A stretch of 49,897 nucleotides of DNA from an uncultured SAR116 cluster alpha proteobacterium (GTDB taxonomy: Bacteria > Pseudomonadota > Alphaproteobacteria > Puniceispirillales > Marisalimonadaceae): the NCBI GenBank assembly GCA_902619485.1, contig CACNEF010000007.1:1-49897 (forward strand), read 5' to 3'. Below, in pieces: positions 9,251-17,977 of the stretch (its first letter is position 1; every line of letters begins with the position of its first letter). Below the pieces are notes generated by a model that did no database searches, was not told where the DNA came from, and worked only from the letters and a program-made list of their open reading frames with translations. A program made the position numbers and the translations under genes.

Positions 9251-10028
9251 TAATGACATTGAAAATTTTACTAAAGATGGTGCAATTTTATGTAAAGGAA
9301 TTTTCTCTGATTGGCTTGATAAATTAAGAATAGGTGTTGATAAATTAATTGCAAACCCAAGCATTAGGGAAAGATCATATATACCAGAAGATGGAACTGC
9401 GCCGTTTTTTCAAGATTTAGTAAATTGGAACAGAATACCTGAATTTAATGACTTTATATTTAACTCCAAGTTAGGCTATTATGCTTCATTATTAATGCAT
9501 TCTAAAAGTTCAAGATTTTTCCATGATCATGTACTTGTAAAAGAACCTGGTTCATCGATAAAAACCCCCTGGCATCAAGATAAACCTTATTATTGTGTCG
9601 ATGGAGAACAATCAGTAAGTTTTTGGATAGCTTTAGATGATATTTCAAAAGAAGGATGTTTAGAATGTATCGCAGGATCGCATTTGTCTAATGTTCTTCA
9701 TAAACCTAAAAGATTTAACGGAAATGATTTATATGAAAATGATAAATCAATTGAAGTTCCTGACATTAACGCAAACAGAAATGACTATAAGATTTTAAGC
9801 TGGGAGATAAAAGCTGGTGATGCTATTGCGTTTGATTTTAGAACACTTCATGGGGCTTCTGAAAATGTTAATAAATTAAGCAGAAGAAGAATTTTTTCGG
9901 CTAGGATTGTTGGGGATGACGCTTTTTTTGTAGATAGAGGAGGAAAGGGATCTCCGCCTTTTGAAAATATTAAGCTCAAAACTGGTGACAAACTTGTTGG
10001 TGAAGAGTTTCCAATAATATATCAATAA
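9234..10028 (+). CDS. PhyH-family Fe(II)/2-oxoglutarate dioxygenase
   Basis: A 264-residue phytanoyl-CoA-hydroxylase-like enzyme. The iron triad is visible: H114 and D116 in PWHQDKP, and distal H206 in FRTLHGASE. A following Arg in SRRRIFSAR is the likely 2-oxoglutarate carboxylate ligand. These enzymes hydroxylate or demethylate small substrates with O2 and 2-oxoglutarate. The start lies inside the flavin-reductase gene (17-bp overlap) and the 3' end overlaps the convergent BtuF-like gene by 7 bp. It is one of five PhyH genes in the window but not close in sequence to the tandem pair at 36-38 kb. Confidence 0.87.
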   Translation: MEFIDNNDIENFTKDGAILCKGIFSDWLDKLRIGVDKLIANPSIRERSYIPEDGTAPFFQDLVNWNRIPEFNDFIFNSKLGYYASLLMHSKSSRFFHDHVLVKEPGSSIKTPWHQDKPYYCVDGEQSVSFWIALDDISKEGCLECIAGSHLSNVLHKPKRFNGNDLYENDKSIEVPDINANRNDYKILSWEIKAGDAIAFDFRTLHGASENVNKLSRRRIFSARIVGDDAFFVDRGGKGSPPFENIKLKTGDKLVGEEFPIIYQ

Positions 10029-10918
10029 GTTTTTTTACAATGATAATTTTTATTCTTAAAAAATATTGCCTCTCTTAGTTGTTCAGCTCCATCCATAATT
10101 CTTAAAGTTGGTCTGCTAAAATAAAAATTAGAATCAAAAGCGTATACTTGTTCGTTTTTAATAGCATCCAAATTATTAATTCTATAATCTTGATAGAGTT
10201 TTTTTGCAAAAAATTTATTTTCTTCAAGATTGTACCCACAACAGATTAGACCGATATAGTCAGGATTAAGTTCGTTAATTTTTTCAGCAGACAATTCTAC
10301 TGACTTTTCACCTTTCTTTCCCACAACAGATTGAAAACCAGCTATCTCAATTTGTTCTGGTATCCAATGACCAGGGCTAAAATAAGGATCAATCCACTCT
10401 AGGAGTAAAAGTTTTTTATTAAATTTTTTTTTAATTAGATTATTTTTTTTATTATTAGCATCCTGAATTAGTCTCTCAGCAATTTCAATTTTGTTAACTT
10501 CTCTACCAATCATTTTAATTTCAGAACAAATTTCTTCAAATGTTGTAGCATTTAACGAAATTATTTTAGTTTTGCTTGTTAAAGTACATAGATTATTTTT
10601 TAAGGTAGCTTGAACTTGATTTTCTGAGATTGAACATACTTCGCATAATCCTTGTGTGATAATTATGTCTGGATTTATTTCAAGTAGTTTTTCGTTATCA
10701 ACTTCATAAATTGAAACATTATTTTCTATCGCATTTTTAACTAATTGATCAATCATTCTTTGATCCATACTATTAGTAATGATACTTTTTGTTACTCTAA
10801 TTTTTTTATTCAACAAAAGAGGAAAATCACATTCATGACTTACTGCGACAAGGTTGTCTGACAACTCTAAATTACATATTATTTCTGATCCTGCAGGGAA
10901 AAGGCTTACTATCTTCAT
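10022..10918 (-). CDS. BtuF-like periplasmic-binding-fold protein without signal peptide
   Basis: At 298 residues it has the helical-backbone metal/cobalamin receptor fold (class III binding protein). Marks are the start KIVSLFPAGSEIICNL, the motif PDIIITQGLCEVC in the first lobe, and the family ending SRPTLRIMDGAEQL. Unlike transported-substrate receptors it begins directly with the first beta strand and has no signal peptide, so it probably stays in the cytoplasm. No ABC permease or ATPase is adjacent. Such orphan cobalamin-binding-like proteins are widespread and their ligand is unproven. It overlaps the upstream 87-residue gene by 4 bp (ATGA). Confidence 0.8.
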   Translation of the reverse strand: MKIVSLFPAGSEIICNLELSDNLVAVSHECDFPLLLNKKIRVTKSIITNSMDQRMIDQLVKNAIENNVSIYEVDNEKLLEINPDIIITQGLCEVCSISENQVQATLKNNLCTLTSKTKIISLNATTFEEICSEIKMIGREVNKIEIAERLIQDANNKKNNLIKKKFNKKLLLLEWIDPYFSPGHWIPEQIEIAGFQSVVGKKGEKSVELSAEKINELNPDYIGLICCGYNLEENKFFAKKLYQDYRINNLDAIKNEQVYAFDSNFYFSRPTLRIMDGAEQLREAIFFKNKNYHCKKTY

Positions 10919-11178
10919 TTCTTATATTTTAACCACAGAATATTTTTGCATGCATTTTTATAGGCTTCTTTTTGGTTCTTATATATTTTATCACTGTAAT
11001 TTCCAACTTTGTACCACCCATCAATATTTTCAGGATCTTTTCTATATTCTTCAAAACCAAAAGTTTTATTTTCTCTAATAAATATATCAACGCATAAGTG
11101 TCCTTCATCATTATTAACAGATAATATTACGGTATTTTTATTCAAAATAGGATGACCCTTCAAACAAAATTTATTCAA
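10915..11178 (-). CDS. Conserved-looking small protein of unknown function (87 aa)
   Basis: I do not recognise this protein. It begins with a CLKGHPIL stretch and holds an aromatic/charged middle (FGFEEYRKDPENIDGWYKV) followed by a lysine-rich tail. No signal peptide or membrane segment is visible, so it is likely cytoplasmic. Its stop overlaps the start of the BtuF-like gene as ATGA, a typical co-translation junction, which supports it being real. A shorter ORF in another frame (10929-11111) is a shadow. Confidence 0.6.
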   Translation of the reverse strand: MNKFCLKGHPILNKNTVILSVNNDEGHLCVDIFIRENKTFGFEEYRKDPENIDGWYKVGNYSDKIYKNQKEAYKNACKNILWLKYKK

Positions 11179-11233
11179 TTAAATATCAAAAAAGTATAAG
11201 AATAAATTATCTTAAAATCATTTGAATTTAACA

Positions 11234-11965
11234 ATGCTTGAATTATCTATTTATGACAATCTACTTCTTACCTTACTTTCATTTTTCACAGCAATGATGA
11301 CATCTATTGCTGGAGCAGGTGGTGGCACAGTGCTACTAGCTGCAATGTTACAATTCATGAATCCATCTGAAGCAATTCCAGTTCATGGTGTAATTCAATT
11401 TACTTCGAACATTGCAAGGACATGGCTTTTAAGAAAATTTGTAAAATGGAGCATAATATTAAAATTTTCTCTTATGATACCTTTAGGTGTCTATATAGGT
11501 CTTGAGATCTTTCAAAGTATCAATGCAGAAGATATTAAAAAACTAATTGGTTCATTCATAATAATTGCACTCATATTGCAAAATATTAAATTTATAAAAA
11601 ATTTTATTATATCATCGAATTGGTATTATATCGTAGGATTGTTTACAGGTATTTTAAATATCCTTGTAGGTGTTATTGCTCCTCTATTAGCTGTAATTGT
11701 TAAACAAAGTATTAACGAAAAAAAATCAATAGTTGGAACCTTAGGTTATTTTGGGTTAGTCGGAAACTTCACAAAAATTATTGGGTTCTCTTTGATTGGG
11801 TTCTCTTTTTTAGAATATATAGATACTTTTTTGTTAATGATACCTGCTACACTTTTGGGAAGCAGAATTGGGCAGTATTTACTAGATAAAATTAGCAATA
11901 AATTATTTTTTTATATATTTCAGATTATTTTAATATTTTTAGCATTAAGGTTATTAATTATTTAA
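11234..11965 (+). CDS. TauE/SafE-family sulfite/organosulfonate exporter-type permease
   Basis: About 243 residues, very hydrophobic, with about eight membrane segments. It has the TauE/SafE hallmark near its start, TSIAGAGGGTVLLAAML, and a second related half (VGLFTGILNILVGVIAPLLAV) reflecting the family's internal duplication. The C-terminal segment carries the usual IPATLLGSRIGQ. Known members move sulfite, sulfoacetate or similar anions across the inner membrane; the direction and substrate here are unknown. I start at ATG 11234; an in-frame TTG at 11222 would add four residues, and neither has a clear ribosome site. Its 3' end overlaps the convergent CitE-like gene by 12 bp. Confidence 0.85.
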   Translation: MLELSIYDNLLLTLLSFFTAMMTSIAGAGGGTVLLAAMLQFMNPSEAIPVHGVIQFTSNIARTWLLRKFVKWSIILKFSLMIPLGVYIGLEIFQSINAEDIKKLIGSFIIIALILQNIKFIKNFIISSNWYYIVGLFTGILNILVGVIAPLLAVIVKQSINEKKSIVGTLGYFGLVGNFTKIIGFSLIGFSFLEYIDTFLLMIPATLLGSRIGQYLLDKISNKLFFYIFQIILIFLALRLLII

Positions 11966-12814
11966 TTTGTTCGCTATAGATAAAATTCTATACATTTCTC
12001 TTAACACAGGTTTTTCAATTAATTTGCCATCAATTACAACCAGCCCAGTATTTGCTTCTTCAAATGTTGATGTGATTTTTTTTGCTCGTTCTATAACTTC
12101 AATAGAAGGAGTGAAAACATTATTTAATACAGAAATTTGTTTTGGATGTATTGATCCTTTCCCACTAAAACCAAGCTCTTTTGCTTTAATTGCTTCCTCT
12201 TTCATACCATCTAGATCATCTAGATCAAGATAAGGAACATCTATTGCATCAATACCAGCGGAGGCTGCTGCATGTACTATTCTGGATCTTGCATATAAAA
12301 GGGGTTCCCATTTATTTTCACATCTTAACTCTGCAGACATATCTACACCTCCAAAAAAAAGTGCATCTATTCTTTGTGAACAATTTGCGATGTCAAAGGC
12401 ATTTTCTAATCCTTCATTGGTTTCAATTATAATATGAAGTCTACAGTTATGTCCTTTTTCACTGAGTAAATCATCTAAAAGTTTAACTTCTTGAGATGTT
12501 TTTACTTTTGGGATCATTAGAGCTGGTGGAGGATTTTTAGTTGACAAAATAGCCTGGACATCCTCTATTCCAAACTTTTCTCTTAAACAATTAATTCTTA
12601 AAATTCTTTCAACTCCATCATTTTCTTGCTTTTCTTGAAATAATTTTAGAGCTAAGTTTCTTGCTGTTTCTTTATCATGTGGGGCAATACCATCTTCTAA
12701 TTCAACACATACCATATCTGTGCCGGATTTAAGAGCTTTTGGATACATGTCAGGCTTCAGACCAGGAGTAAATATAAAACTCCTTCTTGGTTGTATATTT
12801 GAATTATGGTTCAT
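11954..12814 (-). CDS. HpcH/HpaI aldolase / CitE-like CoA-ester lyase
   Basis: This 286-residue protein is a CitE-type TIM-barrel lyase. It has the N-terminal RRSFIFTPGL, the strand VCVELEDG with acidic residues E40/D41, the IIETNEGL motif providing a metal-ligand Glu, and FFGGVDMSAEL providing a metal-ligand Asp. GKGSIHPKQI closes the barrel. Relatives split malyl-CoA, citramalyl-CoA or similar 3-hydroxyacyl-CoA esters with Mg2+. No citrate lyase alpha or gamma subunit genes are nearby, so it is a stand-alone lyase. It is the last gene of the long minus operon and overlaps the upstream methyltransferase gene by 11 bp. Confidence 0.86.
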   Translation of the reverse strand: MNHNSNIQPRRSFIFTPGLKPDMYPKALKSGTDMVCVELEDGIAPHDKETARNLALKLFQEKQENDGVERILRINCLREKFGIEDVQAILSTKNPPPALMIPKVKTSQEVKLLDDLLSEKGHNCRLHIIIETNEGLENAFDIANCSQRIDALFFGGVDMSAELRCENKWEPLLYARSRIVHAAASAGIDAIDVPYLDLDDLDGMKEEAIKAKELGFSGKGSIHPKQISVLNNVFTPSIEVIERAKKITSTFEEANTGLVVIDGKLIEKPVLREMYRILSIANKLNN

Positions 12815-13478
12815 TCTTACTCTTTCTTAAATAAATTGCATGATATTCTTTTTGTGTATTATTGGATTTAATGAATTCTGTTTTAACTCCAAACCCTGCT
12901 TTCTCAAAAGCATTAACTATATCTTCCAAATTCTTATTTGGCGCAACTTTATCATCAAAGTTTTTAATACCCTCAAACTTGCAAACTAAAACACCTAATC
13001 CATTTATTTTTAATATTCTGAAGAATTCTCTAGCATAGTCAATTATAGGGTGTAAAAAATAAACCACATTAACTGCTAGTAATTTATCGAAAGAATTATC
13101 TTTTACAATATCAGATAAATTTTTTGCATCATTAGATAAGATTGTAACATTTTGATTTTTAAATTTTTGAATTAATTTATTACGAAATGTATCGCTGACT
13201 TCTATCGAAATAATATTTTTGGAAGTGAGGTTTAGTAATTTTTTAATTCCCTGTCCATTACCAGATCCAATTTCTATAACATTATCATTTTTTTTAACAT
13301 TGAGTTTTTTAATTGAGTCATTATAAACAAATTCGTTAAAAACGATCATCAGTTCTTTAGCAATATTCCCTAAAAAACCATTTCCTGGACTTCTCATATT
13401 TTGAGTCATAAGCTTTGTATGCTTTATTTGTGAATAGATTAATTGATATATGTATAGTTTAATTTTAATTAACTTCAT
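12804..13478 (-). CDS. Class I SAM-dependent methyltransferase
   Basis: A 224-residue Rossmann methyltransferase with motif I VIEIGSGNGQG (67-77). A second acidic strand is IISIEVSD, followed by motif ILSNDAKNLSD and motif IV FDKLLAVNVVYFL. A Lys/Ile/Tyr-rich N-terminus of about 23 residues precedes a second Met (MTQNMRSPGNGFLGN, base 13409), which may be the real start. The acceptor substrate is unknown. It directly abuts the upstream hydrolase gene (start base 13478 next to stop base 13479) and overlaps the lyase gene downstream. Confidence 0.8.
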   Translation of the reverse strand: MKLIKIKLYIYQLIYSQIKHTKLMTQNMRSPGNGFLGNIAKELMIVFNEFVYNDSIKKLNVKKNDNVIEIGSGNGQGIKKLLNLTSKNIISIEVSDTFRNKLIQKFKNQNVTILSNDAKNLSDIVKDNSFDKLLAVNVVYFLHPIIDYAREFFRILKINGLGVLVCKFEGIKNFDDKVAPNKNLEDIVNAFEKAGFGVKTEFIKSNNTQKEYHAIYLRKSKNEP

Positions 13479-14276
13479 TTAACTATCTAGAAATTCTAAC
13501 AATTTTTGATTGAATACTGTTGGATTTTCAATATTTGATAGATGACCAGAATTAGGAATAACGTTTAATTTACTATTTTTTATTTCTTTCATAATTTCAT
13601 TAGACATTGATGGAGGCGTCAAGGTATCTAACTCACCAACCATAATTAATGTTGGTACATTTATTGTTTTAAAGATATGACGATGTTCAGTCCTCATTGA
13701 TGTTTCAATAGTTTTTAAATAGCTTTCTTTGTGTAATAGCTCCATTGAGTTAACTAATTGATTATAGGCTGATTTATTATTAACGTCTCCAATAAGTGTT
13801 GAAGCCACGATTGGAGCAATGTCCCTTGGTTCTTTGCCATTTATAAGAGGTTCTTTTCTTAAGTTTATAAATTTTTCAATTTCTTGCGGACTTAGATTTG
13901 ACAATCCAAAATGAGTATCGCATAATATTAAAGATTTTACATAACTTGGATATTTTTCATAAAATAAAGTCGCGATTTGTCCACCCATTGACAGTCCTAC
14001 AATGTGAGCTTTATCTTTTTTAAAATGTTTGAATATTTTTACTAGATCATATAAAACATCTTCAAAATTTAAATCTCCTTCATAATCATCACTTTCTCCA
14101 TATCCTCGAGTATCCCAAGCAACTGAAAGAAATTTTTTAGAGAAAAAAATAAGATTCTCTGTCCAATTCTTTTTATTACCACCAATACCATGCAAAAAGA
14201 TAATCATTTCCCCTTGACCTGCATAATCAATTGAAATACTAGGATTATTTCCAACTTTTGTATTATTAATTTCCAT
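13479..14276 (-). CDS. Alpha/beta hydrolase (3-oxoadipate enol-lactonase-like)
   Basis: A 265-residue alpha/beta hydrolase with a complete catalytic apparatus: oxyanion loop HGIGG (29-33), nucleophile S96 in GLSMGG, acid D217 in VGELDTLTPP, and H245 in NSGHLSNIE. The overall layout, with a small cap between about 130 and 200, resembles PcaD-type lactonases and many soluble esterases. The true substrate is not readable. It lies 5 bp after the DUF924 gene in a minus operon that also carries an MFS importer, a methyltransferase and a CitE-like lyase. Confidence 0.85.
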   Translation of the reverse strand: MEINNTKVGNNPSISIDYAGQGEMIIFLHGIGGNKKNWTENLIFFSKKFLSVAWDTRGYGESDDYEGDLNFEDVLYDLVKIFKHFKKDKAHIVGLSMGGQIATLFYEKYPSYVKSLILCDTHFGLSNLSPQEIEKFINLRKEPLINGKEPRDIAPIVASTLIGDVNNKSAYNQLVNSMELLHKESYLKTIETSMRTEHRHIFKTINVPTLIMVGELDTLTPPSMSNEIMKEIKNSKLNVIPNSGHLSNIENPTVFNQKLLEFLDS

Positions 14277-14281
14277 GATAT

Positions 14282-14824
14282 TTAAAATTTACTCCCAGGT
14301 AATTTCAAAAACTCTAATTCTGATTTAGTTGATTTTCTACCTAAAATTTCATTTCTATGAGGAAATCTTGAAAAAGTTTCTATAACTTTTTTATGTCTTT
14401 GCGCTGAATCATAAGTTTTTTTATTTGTATATTTTTTAAAAAAGGGAAGACTAAATTCATGATCTGAAAGTTTTTCACTATGCATAAAAGGCATCAAAAA
14501 AAAACTATTATAGTTATCTTCGTTATATTTAATAAAACTCTTCTTTATTGCTATTTTTGATAATTTTAGAGCTTTCTCATCTCCAGCGAATGATTTTATT
14601 TGGTTTCTATAAATATTTCTACTAAATTGATCTAATACAATTATCCACGAAAGATAATCTTCTTTGGTAAAGTGATAGTTGTTGATTTTATTTTCTAAAC
14701 AAAATTCAAATATTTTTTGAAACCTGTTCTTTATTAAGTTGTCAAATTCTTTGTCTTTTTTGAACCACATCTTTGGAGTACATTCTTTAAACCAAAAATC
14801 TAAAATCATTATAGAATTAATCAT
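14282..14824 (-). CDS. DUF924 family protein
   Basis: This 180-residue all-helical protein matches DUF924. It starts ILDFWFKE with a WF-x(4)-FD motif nearby, has the central LDQFSRNIYR signature, then FFLMPFMHSE, and RFPHRNEILGR near the C-terminus. The fold is TPR-like and the function is not known. Its start codon is interlocked with the stop of a 50-residue gene upstream (ATGA), so translation is coupled. Confidence 0.85.
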   Translation of the reverse strand: MINSIMILDFWFKECTPKMWFKKDKEFDNLIKNRFQKIFEFCLENKINNYHFTKEDYLSWIIVLDQFSRNIYRNQIKSFAGDEKALKLSKIAIKKSFIKYNEDNYNSFFLMPFMHSEKLSDHEFSLPFFKKYTNKKTYDSAQRHKKVIETFSRFPHRNEILGRKSTKSELEFLKLPGSKF

Positions 14825-14973
14825 GACAAATTTTTTAAAATTTTGCTAATTTCTTTTCCCATTTGTTTTTGCCCAAAAAAAGGTGCTTTTTCACATGCTT
14901 CAGCAAGATACTTAACATCTTTTGTTTCAAGATATTTTTTCCATAAATCAGACATTAATTTTTCTAAATCCAT
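14821..14973 (-). CDS. Small coupled protein between MFS and DUF924 genes (50 aa)
   Basis: A 50-codon ORF starting MDLEKLMSDLWKKYLETKD and ending ISKILKNLS. It is helix-rich and charged, with no membrane segment; the middle has a cysteine and APFFGQKQMGKE. Both junctions are interlocked: its ATG overlaps the TGA of the MFS gene (TGATG) and its TGA overlaps the ATG of DUF924 (ATGA). This double coupling, and a sensible amphipathic composition, support a real gene. Function unknown; a small partner of DUF924 is possible. Confidence 0.65.
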   Translation of the reverse strand: MDLEKLMSDLWKKYLETKDVKYLAEACEKAPFFGQKQMGKEISKILKNLS

Positions 14974-16199
14974 CAATCATTAATCCTTTTTGAATTTATA
15001 TAAACTAAATACAGATAAACCATTATCGAGACATTAATAATATTCCAAAATATACCATTTAAAAATGCCAATTTATATGAATTAGTATAATCAAATATTT
15101 CCCCTGACAACCAACCACCTAATGACATTCCAATTATAGTTGCGAATATGAGTAAACCAACTCTTTCAGCGACTTCATTAGAAGGTAAAAATTTACTTAT
15201 AATCACAGTATAGATAGGTACTATTCCTCCTTGAGATAATCCAAAAAAGACTGCAACAATGTACAAAGATAATTGACTATTAAAAGGCAAAAACATTGAT
15301 AGAGAAATAGCTTGAAGACTTGAACCAAGAATAAGTGTTTGAATGGGACCTATTTTATCTGATAAAAAGCCAAACAAAATTCTGCTTGTTACAGCAGCAA
15401 ATAACATAAATGATAATATCTCAGTACCCACCGTTAAGCCATATCCATAATCAATGCATAAAGGTACGATGTGTACTTGTGGCACAGACATGGCAACACA
15501 ACAAAGAATTCCAGCAAACATTAGTAAAATTTGAATTTTTTTATTACTTATTGATAATTTTAAAGTTGAATTAACATTTTTTTCCACATCAAAATTTTGT
15601 ATGTTTTCATTTGATTTTGTTTTCTTTTCTCCTAGAAAAAAAAATAATATTGGGATGCAAATGCTGCATACTACAGCGATAAATAAATGTGCACTTTTCC
15701 ATTGGCCATCAATTAAAAAGTCTTTGATCAAAAATGGCCATATTGCACCGCATAAATGTTGACCACTTGCAACTAGAGAGACAGCAAGACCTTTTCTTTT
15801 ATAAAAAAATTTAGATATATCTGCCATCATTGGACCAAAAAAAGCGGCAGCAGAAAAACCTAAAAAAAACTGAATTATAGATAGCCAAAAAACATTTGTT
15901 GCTAAAACTGAAAACAAATAAGAAGAAACTAATAATATTAAAGCAAAAATTATTGGTTTTCTAATCCCAATTTTATCTAACATACGACCAATGATTACAT
16001 TGCCTATACCGTAACCAAACATTGTTGCAACATATGGATAGGTAGAAGCTGCTCTATCTAGTCCAAACTCATTTTGAATATTTGGCATTATTATAACAAC
16101 AGACCACATGCCTGCAGTTCCAATAACACTCATTGTAAAGATAATTATTAATCTTAGCCAAGCTTGCTTACTGTCTAGCTCTATAAAATTATTCTTCAT
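14973..16199 (-). CDS. MFS transporter (monocarboxylate/OFA-like)
   Basis: This 408-residue protein has about 12 membrane helices in two halves split by a charged central loop (about residues 190-215, EKKTKSNENIQNFDVEK). It carries the MFS loop 2-3 signature GRMLDKIGIRKP and its second-half counterpart GFLSDKIGP. The first helix region SVIGTAGMWSVVIIMPNIQNEF resembles the oxalate/formate antiporter and monocarboxylate branch. It heads the minus operon that holds a hydrolase and a CitE-like lyase, so uptake of a carboxylic acid is plausible. Substrate is inference. Confidence 0.85.
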   Translation of the reverse strand: MKNNFIELDSKQAWLRLIIIFTMSVIGTAGMWSVVIIMPNIQNEFGLDRAASTYPYVATMFGYGIGNVIIGRMLDKIGIRKPIIFALILLVSSYLFSVLATNVFWLSIIQFFLGFSAAAFFGPMMADISKFFYKRKGLAVSLVASGQHLCGAIWPFLIKDFLIDGQWKSAHLFIAVVCSICIPILFFFLGEKKTKSNENIQNFDVEKNVNSTLKLSISNKKIQILLMFAGILCCVAMSVPQVHIVPLCIDYGYGLTVGTEILSFMLFAAVTSRILFGFLSDKIGPIQTLILGSSLQAISLSMFLPFNSQLSLYIVAVFFGLSQGGIVPIYTVIISKFLPSNEVAERVGLLIFATIIGMSLGGWLSGEIFDYTNSYKLAFLNGIFWNIINVSIMVYLYLVYINSKRIND

Positions 16200-16288
16200 A
16201 TCTTGTTGCTCTTAAAAATTATTTAATTAACATATAATTTAGAAATGACTAAAATTATAATTACTTTTCTATTTTTTAGGGGGTATAG

Positions 16289-17179
16289 ATGGCATTAACT
16301 AAGGATGAAATAAATTTTTACAATGACCAAGGTTATTTACTTGTTGAAGATGTTATATCAGAAAATCAACACAAGGAAATGTTAGCTTTAGTAGATGGTT
16401 TTTTTGAAAAATCAAAAATTATCAGAGAAAATGATAATATTTTTGACCTTGAAGATGGTCATTCATCTGATAACCCCAGACTTAAAAGAGTTAAACAGCC
16501 ACACCAACATTCTCAATTTTTTTGGGATATTATAAAAGAGTCAAAAATTGAAGAAATTCTTAGAGATCTTCTTGGTGATAATGTGTCTTTAAAAACAAGT
16601 AAATTAAACACCAAAGCACCTGGTGGAGGAGCTGCTGTAGAATGGCACCAAGATTGGGCATTTTATCCTCATACAAATGATAATGTTCTGGCTTTGGGTT
16701 TGATGTTAAATGATGTTGATATAGATAATGGACCATTAATGGTGATACCTAAGAGTCACAAGGGCCCTGTGTTGAGTCATTTTAACAATGGTGTTTTTTG
16801 TGGTGCGATTGATCCAGATGATTCAGATTTTGATATGAGCAAAGCAGTAACTTTAACTGGAAAGGCAAGATCTATGACTATTCATCATGCGAGAACACTT
16901 CATGGATCTTCGCCTAATAACAGTAACAGAGATAGATTAGTTTTATTTTACGAATGCAATTCAGCCGATGCATGGCCATTGGTTGGCGCAGGCGCATATA
17001 TGAAAAGTACAAATCCTGTACAATTATGCAATCAATTAGAAAAGCAGATGGTGTGTGGAAAGGTAAGTTACCAACCTAGAATGGAGAAAGTCCCTGTTAT
17101 AATACCTCTTCCTCCAGCACCGGATTATGGGTCCATATTCACTTCTCAAAAAACTGGCGGTGCCAAATCAGCATTTTAA
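16289..17179 (+). CDS. PhyH-family Fe(II)/2-oxoglutarate dioxygenase
   Basis: A 296-residue phytanoyl-CoA-dioxygenase-like enzyme with iron ligands H120 and D122 (EWHQDWAFYPH) and H205 (ARTLHGSSPNNS), and the likely 2-oxoglutarate Arg R216. The N-terminus FYNDQGYLLVEDVIS is typical. It is preceded by a strong G-rich ribosome site (AGGGGG). It is a separate subgroup from the tandem enzymes at 36-38 kb, having the longer C-terminal extension with PVIIPLPPAPDYG. Its stop is interlocked with the convergent class II aldolase gene by a shared TTAA. Confidence 0.88.
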   Translation: MALTKDEINFYNDQGYLLVEDVISENQHKEMLALVDGFFEKSKIIRENDNIFDLEDGHSSDNPRLKRVKQPHQHSQFFWDIIKESKIEEILRDLLGDNVSLKTSKLNTKAPGGGAAVEWHQDWAFYPHTNDNVLALGLMLNDVDIDNGPLMVIPKSHKGPVLSHFNNGVFCGAIDPDDSDFDMSKAVTLTGKARSMTIHHARTLHGSSPNNSNRDRLVLFYECNSADAWPLVGAGAYMKSTNPVQLCNQLEKQMVCGKVSYQPRMEKVPVIIPLPPAPDYGSIFTSQKTGGAKSAF

Positions 17180-17943
17180 ATTTTATAATCTGGTGAGTAC
17201 CTTTCAAGTTTTCTAAGCAATGCTGGCCATGCCAGCCTGTCTTTACCTAAATCAAACATTCCTACTGATTGTTCTTGAGTAGTTTTAATGGCTTTTTTTG
17301 ATGGTAAATTTATTTTGCCAGCAGCCTGTGCTCGTATTTGAGCTGAACAAGCTCTCTCAAGGAAATAAATTCCCATAAATGCAATTCCACATGTTTGTCC
17401 TACAGACAAAGTACCGTGATTACGAAGTATAAATAAATTTTTATCTCCTATATCATCAATTAACCTTTCTCTTTCACTATGATCTAATGCTAGACCCTCA
17501 TAATCATGATAAGCAATGTGTGGATGAATTAGCATTGACGTCTGACTAATTGGTAACAATCCATCTTCTTGAATAGAAACAGCGACACCATCATTAGTAT
17601 GAAGGTGCAAAACACATTGCGCATCTTCTCTTGCAGAATGTATTGCACTATGAATAGTAAAACCAGCAGGATTTACTTCATAAGGCGTGTCTATAATTGC
17701 ATCTCCATTAAGATCAATTTTTACTAAGCTTGAGGCAGTAATTTCATCAAACATTAATCCATATGGATTTATAAGAAAATGATGTTCAGGCCCAGGTATT
17801 CTTAAAGACACATGGGTGTATATTAAGTCATCCCAGCCATACATTGCAATTAATCTATAAGTAGCGGCAAGATCTAATCTTAGTTGCCATTCTTTTTCAG
17901 TAACTTGACTTTTTAACTTTTGAGTATCAATCATATGATTCAT
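17176..17943 (-). CDS. Class II aldolase/adducin family protein
   Basis: This 255-residue protein has the fuculose-1-phosphate-aldolase-like fold. Zinc-binding histidines H113 and H115 lie in VLHLHT, and H176 in ILRNHGTLSVG. Early motifs are WDDLIYTHVSLR and FLINPYGLMFDEIT. Family members cleave sugar phosphates, decarboxylate, or act as structural adducin-like proteins. The absence of other sugar-phosphate genes leaves the substrate open. The start could be the first ATG or the second (MIDTQKL). It follows an Hsp20 gene with a 34-bp gap. Confidence 0.86.
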   Translation of the reverse strand: MNHMIDTQKLKSQVTEKEWQLRLDLAATYRLIAMYGWDDLIYTHVSLRIPGPEHHFLINPYGLMFDEITASSLVKIDLNGDAIIDTPYEVNPAGFTIHSAIHSAREDAQCVLHLHTNDGVAVSIQEDGLLPISQTSMLIHPHIAYHDYEGLALDHSERERLIDDIGDKNLFILRNHGTLSVGQTCGIAFMGIYFLERACSAQIRAQAAGKINLPSKKAIKTTQEQSVGMFDLGKDRLAWPALLRKLERYSPDYKI

Positions 17944-17977
17944 TTCTTTTCCTAATTTAAAATTAATAAGATTTGAT

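Noticed and set aside
16204-16238. TATAAT at 16233-16238 upstream of the PhyH gene as a promoter
   Set aside because: The nearest -35-like hexamers are 21-24 nt away, and TATAAT-like strings are very common in this AT-rich sequence, so I did not list it.
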